Of a DNA stretch of 64,000 nucleotides, positions 29,414 to 38,094 are shown one piece after another. The notes beneath the pieces are model-generated. The model was not told the DNA's origin and did not search any database. It was given only the letters and a program-made list of their open reading frames with translations. The DNA comes from Thauera terpenica 58Eu (GTDB taxonomy: Bacteria; Pseudomonadota; Gammaproteobacteria; Burkholderiales; Rhodocyclaceae), in the NCBI RefSeq assembly GCF_000443165.1, contig NZ_ATJV01000103.1, positions 1 through 64,000 of the forward strand. Direction: 5' to 3'. The position numbers were made by a program, and so were the translations under genes. Within the stretch, counting starts at the first letter, position 1; every line of letters starts with the position of its first letter.

Positions 29414-31174
29414 GTGCAGCCCTCGCCCGCCTCGCCTCCCCGCGGCAGTTCGATCAGGCGTTTCCTGCGCCTGGCGATGCCGTACTGGAGTGGTGAGCGC
29501 AGGTGGCAGGCGGGGGCGGCGACCCTGCTGCTGGTGTTGCTGACGCTGGGGCAGGTGGCGCTGGCGGTGTGGATCAGCTACTGGAACCGCGCCCTGTTCG
29601 ATGCCCTGGAGGCACGTGCGATGCGTGCGGTGCTGGTGCAGGGAGGACTGTTCGTGCTCATCTTCGTGCTCACGATCGCCGTCACTGCGCTCCATCTTCA
29701 CGTCAAGCGCTGGTTGCAGCTGGATTGGCGGCGGTGGCTGAGCCGACGTCTGCTCGACACCTGGTTGACCGAGCATCGTTTGTATCAGCTCGGTTTTGCC
29801 GCGGGCGACCACGACAATCCGGACGCACGCATCGCCGAGGACATCCGGATTGCCACCGAGTCAGCGATTGGTCTTGCACATTCCTTGCTGTTTTCGTTAC
29901 TCATCCTCGGCAGCTTCACCGACATCCTGCTCCAGGTCTCCGGCAGCCTGAGCTTGCCGGGGACCGGAATCGTGGTGCCGGGCTATCTGGTCTGGCTTGC
30001 CGTGCTTTATGCCGGCATCGGCACCGTATTGGGGACCTTGCTCGGACGCCCCCTGGTGAAGGCCACCAATCGCCTGCAAACCTTCGAGGCCAACCTGCGC
30101 TACGGTCTGGCACGCGAGCGCGAACACGCCGAGTCGATCGCGCTCTTGCGCGGTGAGGCGGTCGAACGCCACCGCGCCGAGGCGCTGTTCGACGATGTGG
30201 GCCGGGGCTGGAATCGGCAGACCCTGAGCTATCTTGGCATCGTGTCCTTCTCCACTGCCTATGGCACCTTGCTGCCGGTGTTTCCGATCCTGATCGCGGC
30301 GCCGCAGTACATCGCCGGCGTGATGACGCTAGGCGTGCTGATGCAGGCGGCGCAGGCCTTCCAGCGCCTGACTTCGGCCTTGTCGTGGCCGATCGACAAC
30401 CTGGGTGAGCTGGCTCGCTGTCGCGCGTCTACGGACCGCATCCTGAGTCTGTACGAGGACCTGCAGGCGCTAGAGCTCGAGCAGCGCACGCCTTCGCATA
30501 GCCGCATCGAAGTGCATAGCGACAGTGAACGCAAGCTCGTGCTGCGCGCACTGCGTCTTGCCGATCCCAGCGGACGCGTGCTGGCCGAGGACATCGACTT
30601 CGTGGTCCGCTGCGGCGAACGGGTGCTCATTGAGGGTGACCCCTCGGTCGCGCTTTGTCTCTTCAGGGCGGTCGCGGGCATGTGGCCGTGGGGGCAGGGT
30701 GAGATCGCGTTGCCGGCCGGACAGGAGATCGTCTTCCTGCCCCAGCGGCCGTATTTCCCGGACGGCAGCCTGAAGGCGGCGTTGAGCTATCCGCATGACG
30801 AGGCTGGATTTTCCCCTGCCGCAATGCGCCACGTGCTCGAATGTGTCGGTGCGGCCTGGCTCGCACCGCGTCTGGACGAGCGCGACAGTTGGGATCACGT
30901 CCTGCCGCTGCGGGCGCGTCAACGCCTGGCCATTGCGCGCGTGTTGCTGCAAGGGCCTTCCTGGGTGTTTCTGGAGGAGGCGACCAACGCCCTCGATCCG
31001 GAGGCCGAGCGCTTGCTGATCGAGCTCCTCCTGCGTGAGTTGCCCGACGCCACGGTCCTGCTGATCAGCTTTCGCAGCGACATGTCGCGTCACTTCACGC
31101 GCAGCCTGCGCTTGCAGCGTGTGCGCAACGAGCGTGCGCGCGACCTGTCACCGCATGCGTCAGCTGAAGCTTGA
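29414..31174 (+). CDS. SbmA/YddA-like ABC transporter with a degenerate ATPase domain
   Basis: A 586-residue protein with an intact SbmA/BacA-type membrane domain (RFLRLAMPYWSGERRWQAG, then LQLDWRRWLSRRLLDTWLTE, NPDARIAEDIR and an EFxFRYGLxRxRE-like block). The C-terminal ATPase domain is damaged. The P-loop position reads EGDPSVALCLFRA (407-419) and lacks the Lys and Gly residues, the signature is LPLRARQR (497-504) instead of LSxGxxQR, and Walker B has Glu521 where Asp is required. The flanking fold (AGMWPWGQGEI, FLPQRPYFPDGSL) is kept, so the frame is not lost. The GTG start at 29414 has GGAG upstream. Uptake may be proton-driven, as in SbmA. Confidence 0.85.
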   Translation: MQPSPASPPRGSSIRRFLRLAMPYWSGERRWQAGAATLLLVLLTLGQVALAVWISYWNRALFDALEARAMRAVLVQGGLFVLIFVLTIAVTALHLHVKRWLQLDWRRWLSRRLLDTWLTEHRLYQLGFAAGDHDNPDARIAEDIRIATESAIGLAHSLLFSLLILGSFTDILLQVSGSLSLPGTGIVVPGYLVWLAVLYAGIGTVLGTLLGRPLVKATNRLQTFEANLRYGLAREREHAESIALLRGEAVERHRAEALFDDVGRGWNRQTLSYLGIVSFSTAYGTLLPVFPILIAAPQYIAGVMTLGVLMQAAQAFQRLTSALSWPIDNLGELARCRASTDRILSLYEDLQALELEQRTPSHSRIEVHSDSERKLVLRALRLADPSGRVLAEDIDFVVRCGERVLIEGDPSVALCLFRAVAGMWPWGQGEIALPAGQEIVFLPQRPYFPDGSLKAALSYPHDEAGFSPAAMRHVLECVGAAWLAPRLDERDSWDHVLPLRARQRLAIARVLLQGPSWVFLEEATNALDPEAERLLIELLLRELPDATVLLISFRSDMSRHFTRSLRLQRVRNERARDLSPHASAEA

Positions 31175-32266
31175 CGGCAGCCAGCCGCGTTCGACGCAGG
31201 AGCGCAGGCTCCAGGCGGGTGTGGTCTCGGTGCGGTAGCTCCAGAAGAACCAGCCCTGGTACTTCTCGAAAGTCAGCAGCTGCGCGGCTGCATAGCCGCG
31301 GCTGGCGACATCTTGCTGGAAGCCGTCCATCTTCTCGAGGGCGTGATTGAATGGCCCCTCGGCCCACAGCGACACCACCTTCAGGTCCAGGCCCAGGCTC
31401 CATTCGCCGCACACGGTGGGCAGGCCGAGCTCGGTGATGATTGCATCGGCCTCGTCCTTCCACTCGCCGGCCGCTTTGCGCAAGTGGTCGTGGATGTCGG
31501 CATCGATGTCGCCGCGCTCGAAGCACTGATAGCGGTGGATGTCGAAGATGACGTTGCGGAAGGCCGGTGGCTGCATGAAGCCGAGAAATTCGCGAAACGA
31601 GCGGAAACCATCATGAAAGATCACCGCCACGCGCTCGGCTGGGCAGTGACGACGGATGCGTGCGTAGGCGTCAAGGTAGTAGGCCTTGATGTACTCGGTC
31701 GGCACATCCCAGCGCGGTTCGTTGAGGACCTCGATGGCGTGCAGGGCAGGATGGGCGCGATAGCGCTCGGCCAGGCGCTCGAGCACGGTGAGCGAGTGTG
31801 CGCGGTACTCCGGCCGGGTGTGCCACTCGCACACGTCCTTGATGCCGCCATTGTCGAAGCCGTTCTGGCAGCCGGGGGCGGCGTGCAGGTCAAGCACCAC
31901 CCGTAGACCGCACTCGGCCGCCCACTCCATCGCCCTGTCGAGCACCTCGATGCCACCGCTGACGAAGGGGTGGCGCTGCTCGCCGTACTTGGGGTGGTAG
32001 GGGTAGTCCGGGCCGAAGATCCAGTGCCCGACCGGGATGCGCACTGCATCAAGACCGTGCTCGGCAATCCAGCAAAAGTCCTCACGAGTGATGAAGCTGT
32101 CCCAATGCGCGCGCAGGCGTTCGGCGGCACGGGGGCCCATCTCGGCACACCAGGTGGTCTCGTCGGTCGCCTGCAGGCCCTCGAACAGGCTAGGCACCAT
32201 CCACTTCTCCAGCACCAGCCAGCTGCCCAGGTTGACGCCGCGCAGCTTAATTCCTGAATCGCTCAT
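31160..32266 (-). CDS. GH5 glucan 1,3-beta-glucosidase-like enzyme (EXG1 type)
   Basis: A 368-residue glycoside hydrolase. It opens with IKLRGVNLGSWLVLEKWM, the hallmark of yeast-type exo-beta-1,3-glucanases (GH5_9). The catalytic acid/base is Glu183 in VLNEPRW and the nucleophile Glu288 in VCGEWSLGLD. The YRAHPALHAIEVLNE and FWSYRTE blocks also fit. There is no signal peptide, so it is predicted cytosolic, which is odd for a polysaccharide hydrolase. A GGGAGG ribosome-binding site precedes the ATG. The last 15 bases overlap the convergent transporter gene. Confidence 0.88.
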   Translation of the reverse strand: MSDSGIKLRGVNLGSWLVLEKWMVPSLFEGLQATDETTWCAEMGPRAAERLRAHWDSFITREDFCWIAEHGLDAVRIPVGHWIFGPDYPYHPKYGEQRHPFVSGGIEVLDRAMEWAAECGLRVVLDLHAAPGCQNGFDNGGIKDVCEWHTRPEYRAHSLTVLERLAERYRAHPALHAIEVLNEPRWDVPTEYIKAYYLDAYARIRRHCPAERVAVIFHDGFRSFREFLGFMQPPAFRNVIFDIHRYQCFERGDIDADIHDHLRKAAGEWKDEADAIITELGLPTVCGEWSLGLDLKVVSLWAEGPFNHALEKMDGFQQDVASRGYAAAQLLTFEKYQGWFFWSYRTETTPAWSLRSCVERGWLPSSFS

Positions 32267-32533
32267 TTCTGCCTCCCGGGATCGGCCTCTTCATGCGCTT
32301 CATTGTGCGCTCCTCAACGCCTCCGTGTCGTGCTCACAGGGCTTGTTCGAGGCGATGGCGAGCTTGAGGCTGGGGTGGAGAATGGCAAGAGTTTCTGACC
32401 CGCGTGCGCGGGAGGCGGGGCATGCTGTATTTTCTGCTCCCGGCTGCCAGTGTCGTCCAGCGTGGCGCACGCTTGCTGCCCATGTGCGCTCTTCGAACCG
32501 GCTTCCATCCCCTTTGCACGAGTTCCCTTCACC

Positions 32534-33565
32534 ATGCTCCCCCTCGAGGCCCGTTTAAAGTGGCTCATTGCCCAGGTCCAGCGCTATCCGGGCGTGGTCG
32601 CTGTGTTTGGTTTCGCGTCTGGCCTTGCAAGCTTCTTTCTGGTGGAGCGGCACGAGGCTTCTGCCCGCATCATCGCGCTGCTGATGTTGCTCGGTTGGCT
32701 GTGGCTGGTGCTGGAGCCGGTGTTGAGCGGCGTGCTGGCCAGACGCTTCGGCCTGCGCCTGCCGCCGGCGCTGCTGCGCTATGCGACGCAGATGATTCAC
32801 CAGGAAAGCCTGTTCTTCACGCTGCCCTTCTTTCTTGCGAGCACCTCCTGGAACAGCGGGCAGGCACTGTTTACCGGCGGCTTGATCGTGGCGGCGCTGG
32901 TGGTGTTGATTGACCCCATCTATTACCAGCGCCTTGCGCCGCGGCGCTGGTTGTTCCTGACCTTTCACACCCTGACCCTGTTCGTGGTCCTGTTGGTGGC
33001 CCTGCCGCTGATCCTGCACGTGCCCACCGGCCGCAGCTACGAACTGGCGCTGGCCCTCGCCGTCGTGCTGGCCTTCCCCAGTCTGCTGGGGTCGATCACG
33101 GTGCCGCGGTGGTGGCGCGGGCTGCTGGTCGTGGGGCTGATGCTGATGCTGGCCGGGGTGGGCTGGCTGGCGCGGCTATGGGTGCCGCCGGCCACCCTGA
33201 GATTGACCGAGGTCGCGATTGCGACGGTGATCGACGATGACAATCGTGCGCCGCGCAACCGGCTGGAGGAAATAGATGCCGCGCAATTGGTCGAGCGCGG
33301 GCTATACGCCTACACCGCCATCAAGGCGCCGCTCGGGCTGCAGGAGCGCATCGAGCATGTGTGGCTTCACGAAGGGCGGGAGCTTGACCGCATCGCACTC
33401 GATATTCGCGGGGGGCGCGAGGAGGGCTATCGAGCGTGGACATCGAAGAAAAACTTCCCGCCGGCGCCCGGGGGGCGCTGGCAGGTCAGGGTGCTGACGG
33501 GTGATGGACGGATGATCGGCACGCTGCGTTTCCGCGTGCGTGAGACCGCTGCTGCTGCGCCCTGA
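32534..33565 (+). CDS. DUF5924/DUF2914 membrane protein
   Basis: A 343-residue protein. About seven hydrophobic segments fill residues 15-210 (DUF5924-like), and a C-terminal soluble domain (about 240-338; RIEHVWLHEGRELDRIALDI, then RAWTSKKNFPPAPGGRWQVR) matches DUF2914. DUF2914 domains have been seen next to peptidase and envelope genes, but no function is established. The ATG at 32534 is chosen because the conserved YPGVVAVFGFASGLASFFLV segment follows closely. No operon partner is present. Confidence 0.75.
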   Translation: MLPLEARLKWLIAQVQRYPGVVAVFGFASGLASFFLVERHEASARIIALLMLLGWLWLVLEPVLSGVLARRFGLRLPPALLRYATQMIHQESLFFTLPFFLASTSWNSGQALFTGGLIVAALVVLIDPIYYQRLAPRRWLFLTFHTLTLFVVLLVALPLILHVPTGRSYELALALAVVLAFPSLLGSITVPRWWRGLLVVGLMLMLAGVGWLARLWVPPATLRLTEVAIATVIDDDNRAPRNRLEEIDAAQLVERGLYAYTAIKAPLGLQERIEHVWLHEGRELDRIALDIRGGREEGYRAWTSKKNFPPAPGGRWQVRVLTGDGRMIGTLRFRVRETAAAAP

Positions 33566-33584
33566 GTCAGCTGGCTCAGGGCGC
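33557..33584. terminator. Bidirectional hairpin between convergent genes
   Basis: A perfect 10-base stem GCGCCCTGAG / CTCAGGGCGC with loop TCAGCTGG overlaps the end of the DUF5924 gene and lies 20 bases from the end of the CBS gene. It has no T-run. Confidence 0.5.
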
Positions 33585-33603
33585 AGGCGTCTGGCTCAGC
33601 GTG

Positions 33604-34032
33604 TCAGCAGATGCGTTCCCACAGGCTCTGGCGGTCTTCGAACTTGTCCAGCTCGAGGCCCTTGAAGTCGCGCCGCGACAAAACGCCGACAACCTTGCCG
33701 TCCTCGATCACCGGCAGATGCCGATAGCCGCCATCGCACATCATGTGCAGTGCCTCGACAGCCTGCTGGTCGGGGGCGACGGTGTCAGGGTTGCGCGTCA
33801 TCGCGTCTTCGAGCAGTGTTTCGGCGGGGTTGTTTCCGGTGCTGATCAACCTTACCGCGTCGCGTCCGGTGAAAATTCCCTTCAGATGACGCAGGCTGTC
33901 GGTGACCAGCACGGCGCCGACTCCTTGCTCGCACATGCGCAGGCAAGCGGCCTGCACGGTGTCGGTGGGGCGCAGCTTGACCAGGTACTGATCCTTCACG
34001 ATGGTGGAGATCTTGCGGTTATGGCCGTTCAT
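33604..34032 (-). CDS. CBS-domain-pair protein
   Basis: A 142-residue protein consisting of two CBS domains: KLRPTDTVQAACLRMCEQGVG with KGIFTGRDAVR, and VAPDQQAVEALHMMCDGGYR with VVGVLSRRDFKG. Such pairs bind adenine nucleotides or SAM and act as energy sensors or redox regulators. It has no output domain, so it works alone or with a partner in trans. AAAGGAG precedes the ATG. It is divergent from the AMP-phosphorylase gene, whose product uses an adenine nucleotide. Confidence 0.9.
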   Translation of the reverse strand: MNGHNRKISTIVKDQYLVKLRPTDTVQAACLRMCEQGVGAVLVTDSLRHLKGIFTGRDAVRLISTGNNPAETLLEDAMTRNPDTVAPDQQAVEALHMMCDGGYRHLPVIEDGKVVGVLSRRDFKGLELDKFEDRQSLWERIC

Positions 34033-34443
34033 GGCACGCTCCTTTGATGAAGTCGGTTGATGAAGTCGGGGTAGCTGTCCACAGTGTGCGACAGACTGCG
34101 GTACTTGTCCTTGACATTCGTTAAGGGCTTGTCATTGAGCAGCTCAGCTGCGGGTCTCATCGTTGATTCAGGGCAGCAGGGCGGGCTCTTCCACGTCGGC
34201 TTTTTCGGTGCGGGAGTTCGCTGCGGGTTCGGCGCTGAGGGCGTGGCTGTGCTCACCCGTGTGGCGGTGTGTCCGGGTGGCGCCGGACGACATCTTTTGC
34301 AAGGCCCTGATGACTGTGCCCACGGCACCATTGGCAATGCCGTTGAGGGCTTGTTTTGTGGACGCTCCCTGAGTGTGGCGTGCTTCTCGTCCGCGCCCAG
34401 ATCGGGCTTCAAACCCGCGTCTGGCGGGGGTAGGCTGTCGAGG
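34033..34443. other. 411-base divergent intergenic region
   Basis: The gap separates the CBS gene and the AMP-phosphorylase gene, so promoters for both must lie here. I see no convincing -35/-10 pair. A 41-residue ORF at 34168-34293 on the minus strand starts at ATG but lacks a good ribosome-binding site, so it is not called as a gene. There is no repeat or RNA gene that I can identify. Confidence 0.5.
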
Positions 34444-36039
34444 ATGAAACAGATCGACGCTTCGCCCGCTACCATTACCACGCCCCCGCCTGGCGCAGAG
34501 CAGTTCCCGCTCGCGCTGCGCCGGGTGGCGATCGACACCTACCGCGAGAACGTCGCCTATCTGCATCGCGACTGCGCCATCTACCGTGCCGAAGGTTTCC
34601 AGGCGCTGGCCAAGGTGGAGGTACGCGCCAATGGACGGCAGGTGCTGGCGACCTTGAACGTGGTCGATGATCCGCGCATCGTGCGCTGCGACGAGATCGG
34701 TCTGAGCATGGATGCGTTTGCCCAGCTTGGCGTGGGGAACGGTCATCCGGCGCAGGTATCGCAGGCCGAGCCGCCCAGCTCCATTCCCGCCCTGCATCGC
34801 AAGATTGCCGGCGAGCGCCTGACGCGCGAGGATTTTCGCGCTGTCGTGCGTGACATCGCCGAGCGCCGCTACTCGAAGATCGAGCTCACCGCCTTTGTCG
34901 TCGCCTCCAACCAGGGCGAGCTCGATCGCGAGGAGGTCTACTTCCTCACCGAGGCGATGGCGGAAGTCGGTCAGCGCCTGGACTGGCACGAGCGCGTGGT
35001 GGTCGACAAGCACTGCATCGGCGGCATCCCCGGTAACCGCACGTCGATGCTGGTGGTGCCCATCGTGGCCGCGCATGGCATGTTGTGCCCGAAGACCTCC
35101 TCGCGTGCGATCACCTCGCCGGCCGGCACCGCCGACACCATGGAGGTGCTGACCGAGGTCGAGCTGCCGGTCGAGCGTCTGCTCGAGATCGTGCGCGAAC
35201 ACCGTGGCTGCATTGCCTGGGGGGGCACGGCGCAGTTGTCCCCGGCCGACGATGTGCTGATCTCGGTCGAGCGCCCGCTGTCGATCGACTCGCCCGGGCA
35301 GATGGTCGCCTCCATCCTGTCCAAGAAGGTGGCCGCAGGCTCCACCCACCTGCTGCTCGACATTCCGCTCGGTCCCACCGCCAAGGTGCGCTCCATGCCG
35401 GAGGCGCAGCGCCTGCGCAAGCTGTTCGAGTTCGTGGCGCGGCGCATGAACCTGAGCATCGACGTCGTCATCACCGATGGTCGTCAACCCATCGGCGCCG
35501 GCATTGGTCCGGCGCTGGAGGCACGCGATGTGATGCGCGTGCTGGAAAATGACCCGCGGGCGCCGAACGACCTGCGCCAGAAGGCGCTGCGCCTGGCCGG
35601 ACGCATGCTGGAGTTCGACCCCGACGTGCGTGGCGGCGACGGTTTCGCGATCGCGCGCGACATCCTCGATTCGGGTCGTGCATTGGCCAAGATGGACGCC
35701 ATCATCCGCGCCCAGGGCGAAAAGCCCTTCGATCACAACGCGCCGCAACTTGCACGTCTGAGCTTCGAAGTGCTGGCCGATGCCCACGGCGTGGTGACCG
35801 CGATCGATAACCACCAGCTCGCCCGCATTGCGCGCATCGCCGGTGCGCCCAAGGTGCAGGGCGCGGGCGTGGACCTGATGCGCAAGCTGGGTGACGCGGT
35901 GGAGCGGGGCGGCGTGCTGTACCGGGTCCATGCCGACTACGCGGCCGATCTGGAGTTTGCCCGTCAGGCCTGCATGCGCGCCTCGGCTTACAGCATTGGC
36001 AGTGCGGACGAAGTGCCGCGTTTGTTTGTGGAGTTCTGA
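34444..36039 (+). CDS. AMP phosphorylase / thymidine-phosphorylase family protein
   Basis: A 531-residue protein matching the archaeal-type AMP phosphorylase branch of the thymidine phosphorylase family, which is longer than the 440-residue DeoA. The N-terminal about 85 residues form the extra domain ([20 protein letters not shown]). The catalytic part has [14 protein letters not shown] and [20 protein letters not shown], plus [20 protein letters not shown]. In archaea the enzyme converts NMP and phosphate to base and ribose 1,5-bisphosphate. The downstream PRPP-synthetase-like gene starts in a TGATG junction, so the two products probably share a pathway. Specificity (AMP versus thymidine) cannot be settled by eye. 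Confidence 0.87.
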   Translation: MKQIDASPATITTPPPGAEQFPLALRRVAIDTYRENVAYLHRDCAIYRAEGFQALAKVEVRANGRQVLATLNVVDDPRIVRCDEIGLSMDAFAQLGVGNGHPAQVSQAEPPSSIPALHRKIAGERLTREDFRAVVRDIAERRYSKIELTAFVVASNQGELDREEVYFLTEAMAEVGQRLDWHERVVVDKHCIGGIPGNRTSMLVVPIVAAHGMLCPKTSSRAITSPAGTADTMEVLTEVELPVERLLEIVREHRGCIAWGGTAQLSPADDVLISVERPLSIDSPGQMVASILSKKVAAGSTHLLLDIPLGPTAKVRSMPEAQRLRKLFEFVARRMNLSIDVVITDGRQPIGAGIGPALEARDVMRVLENDPRAPNDLRQKALRLAGRMLEFDPDVRGGDGFAIARDILDSGRALAKMDAIIRAQGEKPFDHNAPQLARLSFEVLADAHGVVTAIDNHQLARIARIAGAPKVQGAGVDLMRKLGDAVERGGVLYRVHADYAADLEFARQACMRASAYSIGSADEVPRLFVEF

Positions 36040-36929
36040 TGAATACCCTGGTCTTGCACTTCGACGATGAAACGCAGGAGGCGGAGCGACTTGCGCGTGC
36101 CGCCGGTGTCGAGTGCGCAGTGATCGAGCGTCACCGCTTTCCTGATGATGAGCTGCACCTGCGCCTGCCGGCAAACTTGCCCGCGCGCGTCATCATCTAT
36201 CGCAGCCTGCATCGTCCCAACGAAAAACTGCTCGAACTGCTGCTGGTGGCGCGTACTGCCGGGCGGCTGGGGGCACAGCACCTGACCCTGGTCGCGCCCT
36301 ATCTGGCCTATATGCGGCAGGACGCCGAATTCACTCCCGGCGAGGCCATCAGCCAGCGCGTCGTCGGCGAGTTTCTCGCCGGCCTGTTCGACGCCGTCAT
36401 TACCGTGGACCCCCACCTGCACCGCGTGTCTTCGCTCGCCGAGGCGGTGCCGGTGGCGCATGCACTGGCGCTGTCGGGCGCGCCCTTGCTCGCCGACCTT
36501 GTTGCCAGCCATCGCCCGGGAGCCTTGCTGCTGGGGCCCGATGCCGAGTCCGCGCAATGGGTCGAGCTTGCCGCGGCGCGCCATGGGTTTGACTTCGGCG
36601 TGTGCCGCAAGACGCGTCATGGCGACCGCGATGTCGCCATCGTGCTGCCTGAAGGGCTGGCGGTGGCCGGGCGCAGCGTCGTGCTGCTCGATGACGTGGC
36701 CAGCTCCGGCCACACCCTGGCGCAGGCGGCAAGGCTGCTGCTGGCGGCGGGTGCGGCAAGCGTGGACGCGGCGGTCACGCATGCCCTTTTTGCCCCTGGT
36801 GCGCTCGCCTTGATGAAGGACGCGGGGGTGGGCGAAGTGTGGAGTACCGACTGCATCATTCATCCAAGCAACGCGGTGAGCGTTGCCCCTGAGCTGGCAG
36901 CGGCCCTGCGCACCATCACGTCGCACTGA
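36039..36929 (+). CDS. PRPP-synthetase-like protein, divergent paralogue
   Basis: A 296-residue protein of the ribose-phosphate diphosphokinase family. It has DDELHLRLPANLPARVIIYR, the flexible loop YLAYMRQDAEFTPGEAISQR, the metal site TVDPHLHR and a PRPP loop VLLDDVASSGHTL, all diverged from the canonical Prs at 7396-8346. It resembles archaeal-type PRPP synthetases. The start overlaps the upstream stop by one base (TGATG), so the genes are coupled. It may make PRPP from ribose 5-phosphate, or act on the ribose bisphosphate that the upstream enzyme would release. Confidence 0.85.
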   Translation: MNTLVLHFDDETQEAERLARAAGVECAVIERHRFPDDELHLRLPANLPARVIIYRSLHRPNEKLLELLLVARTAGRLGAQHLTLVAPYLAYMRQDAEFTPGEAISQRVVGEFLAGLFDAVITVDPHLHRVSSLAEAVPVAHALALSGAPLLADLVASHRPGALLLGPDAESAQWVELAAARHGFDFGVCRKTRHGDRDVAIVLPEGLAVAGRSVVLLDDVASSGHTLAQAARLLLAAGAASVDAAVTHALFAPGALALMKDAGVGEVWSTDCIIHPSNAVSVAPELAAALRTITSH

Positions 36930-37114
36930 GCACCCCCGGCGGCGGTCTTTTCAGGCCTTGCGCACGCTCCGACCGGAATGCGAGCGTTCTCGCCGATGAC
37001 TATCAGCGATCTTGATGCTAGCATCCTGAATCCGGCCCTGGCGGGAGCGCTTCTCGTGTCGACGCAGAACGCCTCCGCCGCGCACGGATTTCATGATCCA
37101 GAGCGAGGAGTAGC

Positions 37115-38029
37115 GTGAAGCAATCGGTGAGGACCGTGGTATTTGCCGACCTGACGGGTAGCACCGGTTTGTTCGAAACGGCGGGCAATGTCGTTGCCAC
37201 GCGCATCATTACCCGCTGTACGCATACCCTGGGCCGTCACCTCGTGCTCGCGGGCGGGCAGTTGGTGAAATATCTTGGCGATGGCGTGCTGGTCCTGTTC
37301 GACAATACCCTTGCCGCGGTGGAAGCGGCTTCGCGCATGCAGCAGGTGCTGGCGGAGCAGGTTCCCGGCCTGCCGCAAGGTGGCGGGCTGGGCATCAAGA
37401 CCGGCGTCGAGCGTGGCCCGATTGTCGAGCATGACGGTGACTGCTACGGCGACGCGGTCAATGTCGCCGCCCGCCTCAGTGATCGCGCCCAGGGCGGGGA
37501 GACGCTGATCGGCGAGGGCGCTTTCGATTGTCTGCCCGAGGCGCAACGGCTGGCCTGTCACAGCCTGGATCGCATCACCATCAAGGGCAAGGCTGAGCCG
37601 ATGCCGGTGTGGCTGGTGGATTGGGCGCGTACCGCCGAGTCCACGGTGACCGCGCTGTTTGACTTCAATCAGTTGATCGAAGGCAATCATTGTGTGCAGC
37701 GCCTCGATATCCGCCGCATGGACCAGCATGTCGAGCTGCATCCGGGTGACGGGCCGCTCATCATCGGTCGCGGCGACAGCGTGGGTTTTGCGGTCGATGA
37801 TCAGCGTGTGTCGCGGCGTCATGCACGTATCGAATGGACGGGCGGACAATGCACCTTTACCGATTTTAGCAGCAACGGCAGCTGGGTGCGTTTCGCCGGG
37901 TCGGCGGCGCCGGTGATTCTGCGCCGCGACAGCTGCGCCCTGTATGGCGAAGGTGAGATCGGTCTGGGTGCCCAGCTCGATGATTTCACCGCGCCCACGC
38001 TCAGCTTTCAGGTGATTGACGAAGCCTGA
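37115..38029 (+). CDS. Class III nucleotide cyclase fused to an FHA domain
   Basis: A 304-residue protein. Residues 1-180 form a class III adenylate/guanylate cyclase domain: VVFADLTGSTGLFE carries the first metal Asp, KYLGDGVLVLF the second, and GDAVNVAARLSD the Asn/Arg. Residues 215-300 form an FHA domain (LIIGRGDSVGFAVDDQRVSR with RRHARIEW and SSNGSWV). FHA binds phosphothreonine, so a Ser/Thr kinase partner is expected but none is in the window. The GTG start follows GAGGAG. The product is cytosolic. Confidence 0.88.
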   Translation: MKQSVRTVVFADLTGSTGLFETAGNVVATRIITRCTHTLGRHLVLAGGQLVKYLGDGVLVLFDNTLAAVEAASRMQQVLAEQVPGLPQGGGLGIKTGVERGPIVEHDGDCYGDAVNVAARLSDRAQGGETLIGEGAFDCLPEAQRLACHSLDRITIKGKAEPMPVWLVDWARTAESTVTALFDFNQLIEGNHCVQRLDIRRMDQHVELHPGDGPLIIGRGDSVGFAVDDQRVSRRHARIEWTGGQCTFTDFSSNGSWVRFAGSAAPVILRRDSCALYGEGEIGLGAQLDDFTAPTLSFQVIDEA

Positions 38030-38094
38030 GTCTGCCAATCTACCCCATGCCGTGTGCTCGACCGCGCGTGCAAACCAAACCGCGGTAGTCCCCG

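Noticed and set aside
34029-34538. A 169-residue minus-strand ORF upstream of the CBS gene
   Set aside because: It runs into the start of the AMP phosphorylase gene, is Pro/Ser-rich without a domain, and has no supported start.
34168-36174. A 668-residue ORF antisense to the AMP phosphorylase gene, including a 41-residue tail ORF 34168-34293
   Set aside because: It is a codon-bias shadow of a recognisable gene. The tail ORF lacks a good ribosome-binding site and any known family, so it is only mentioned in the intergenic entry.
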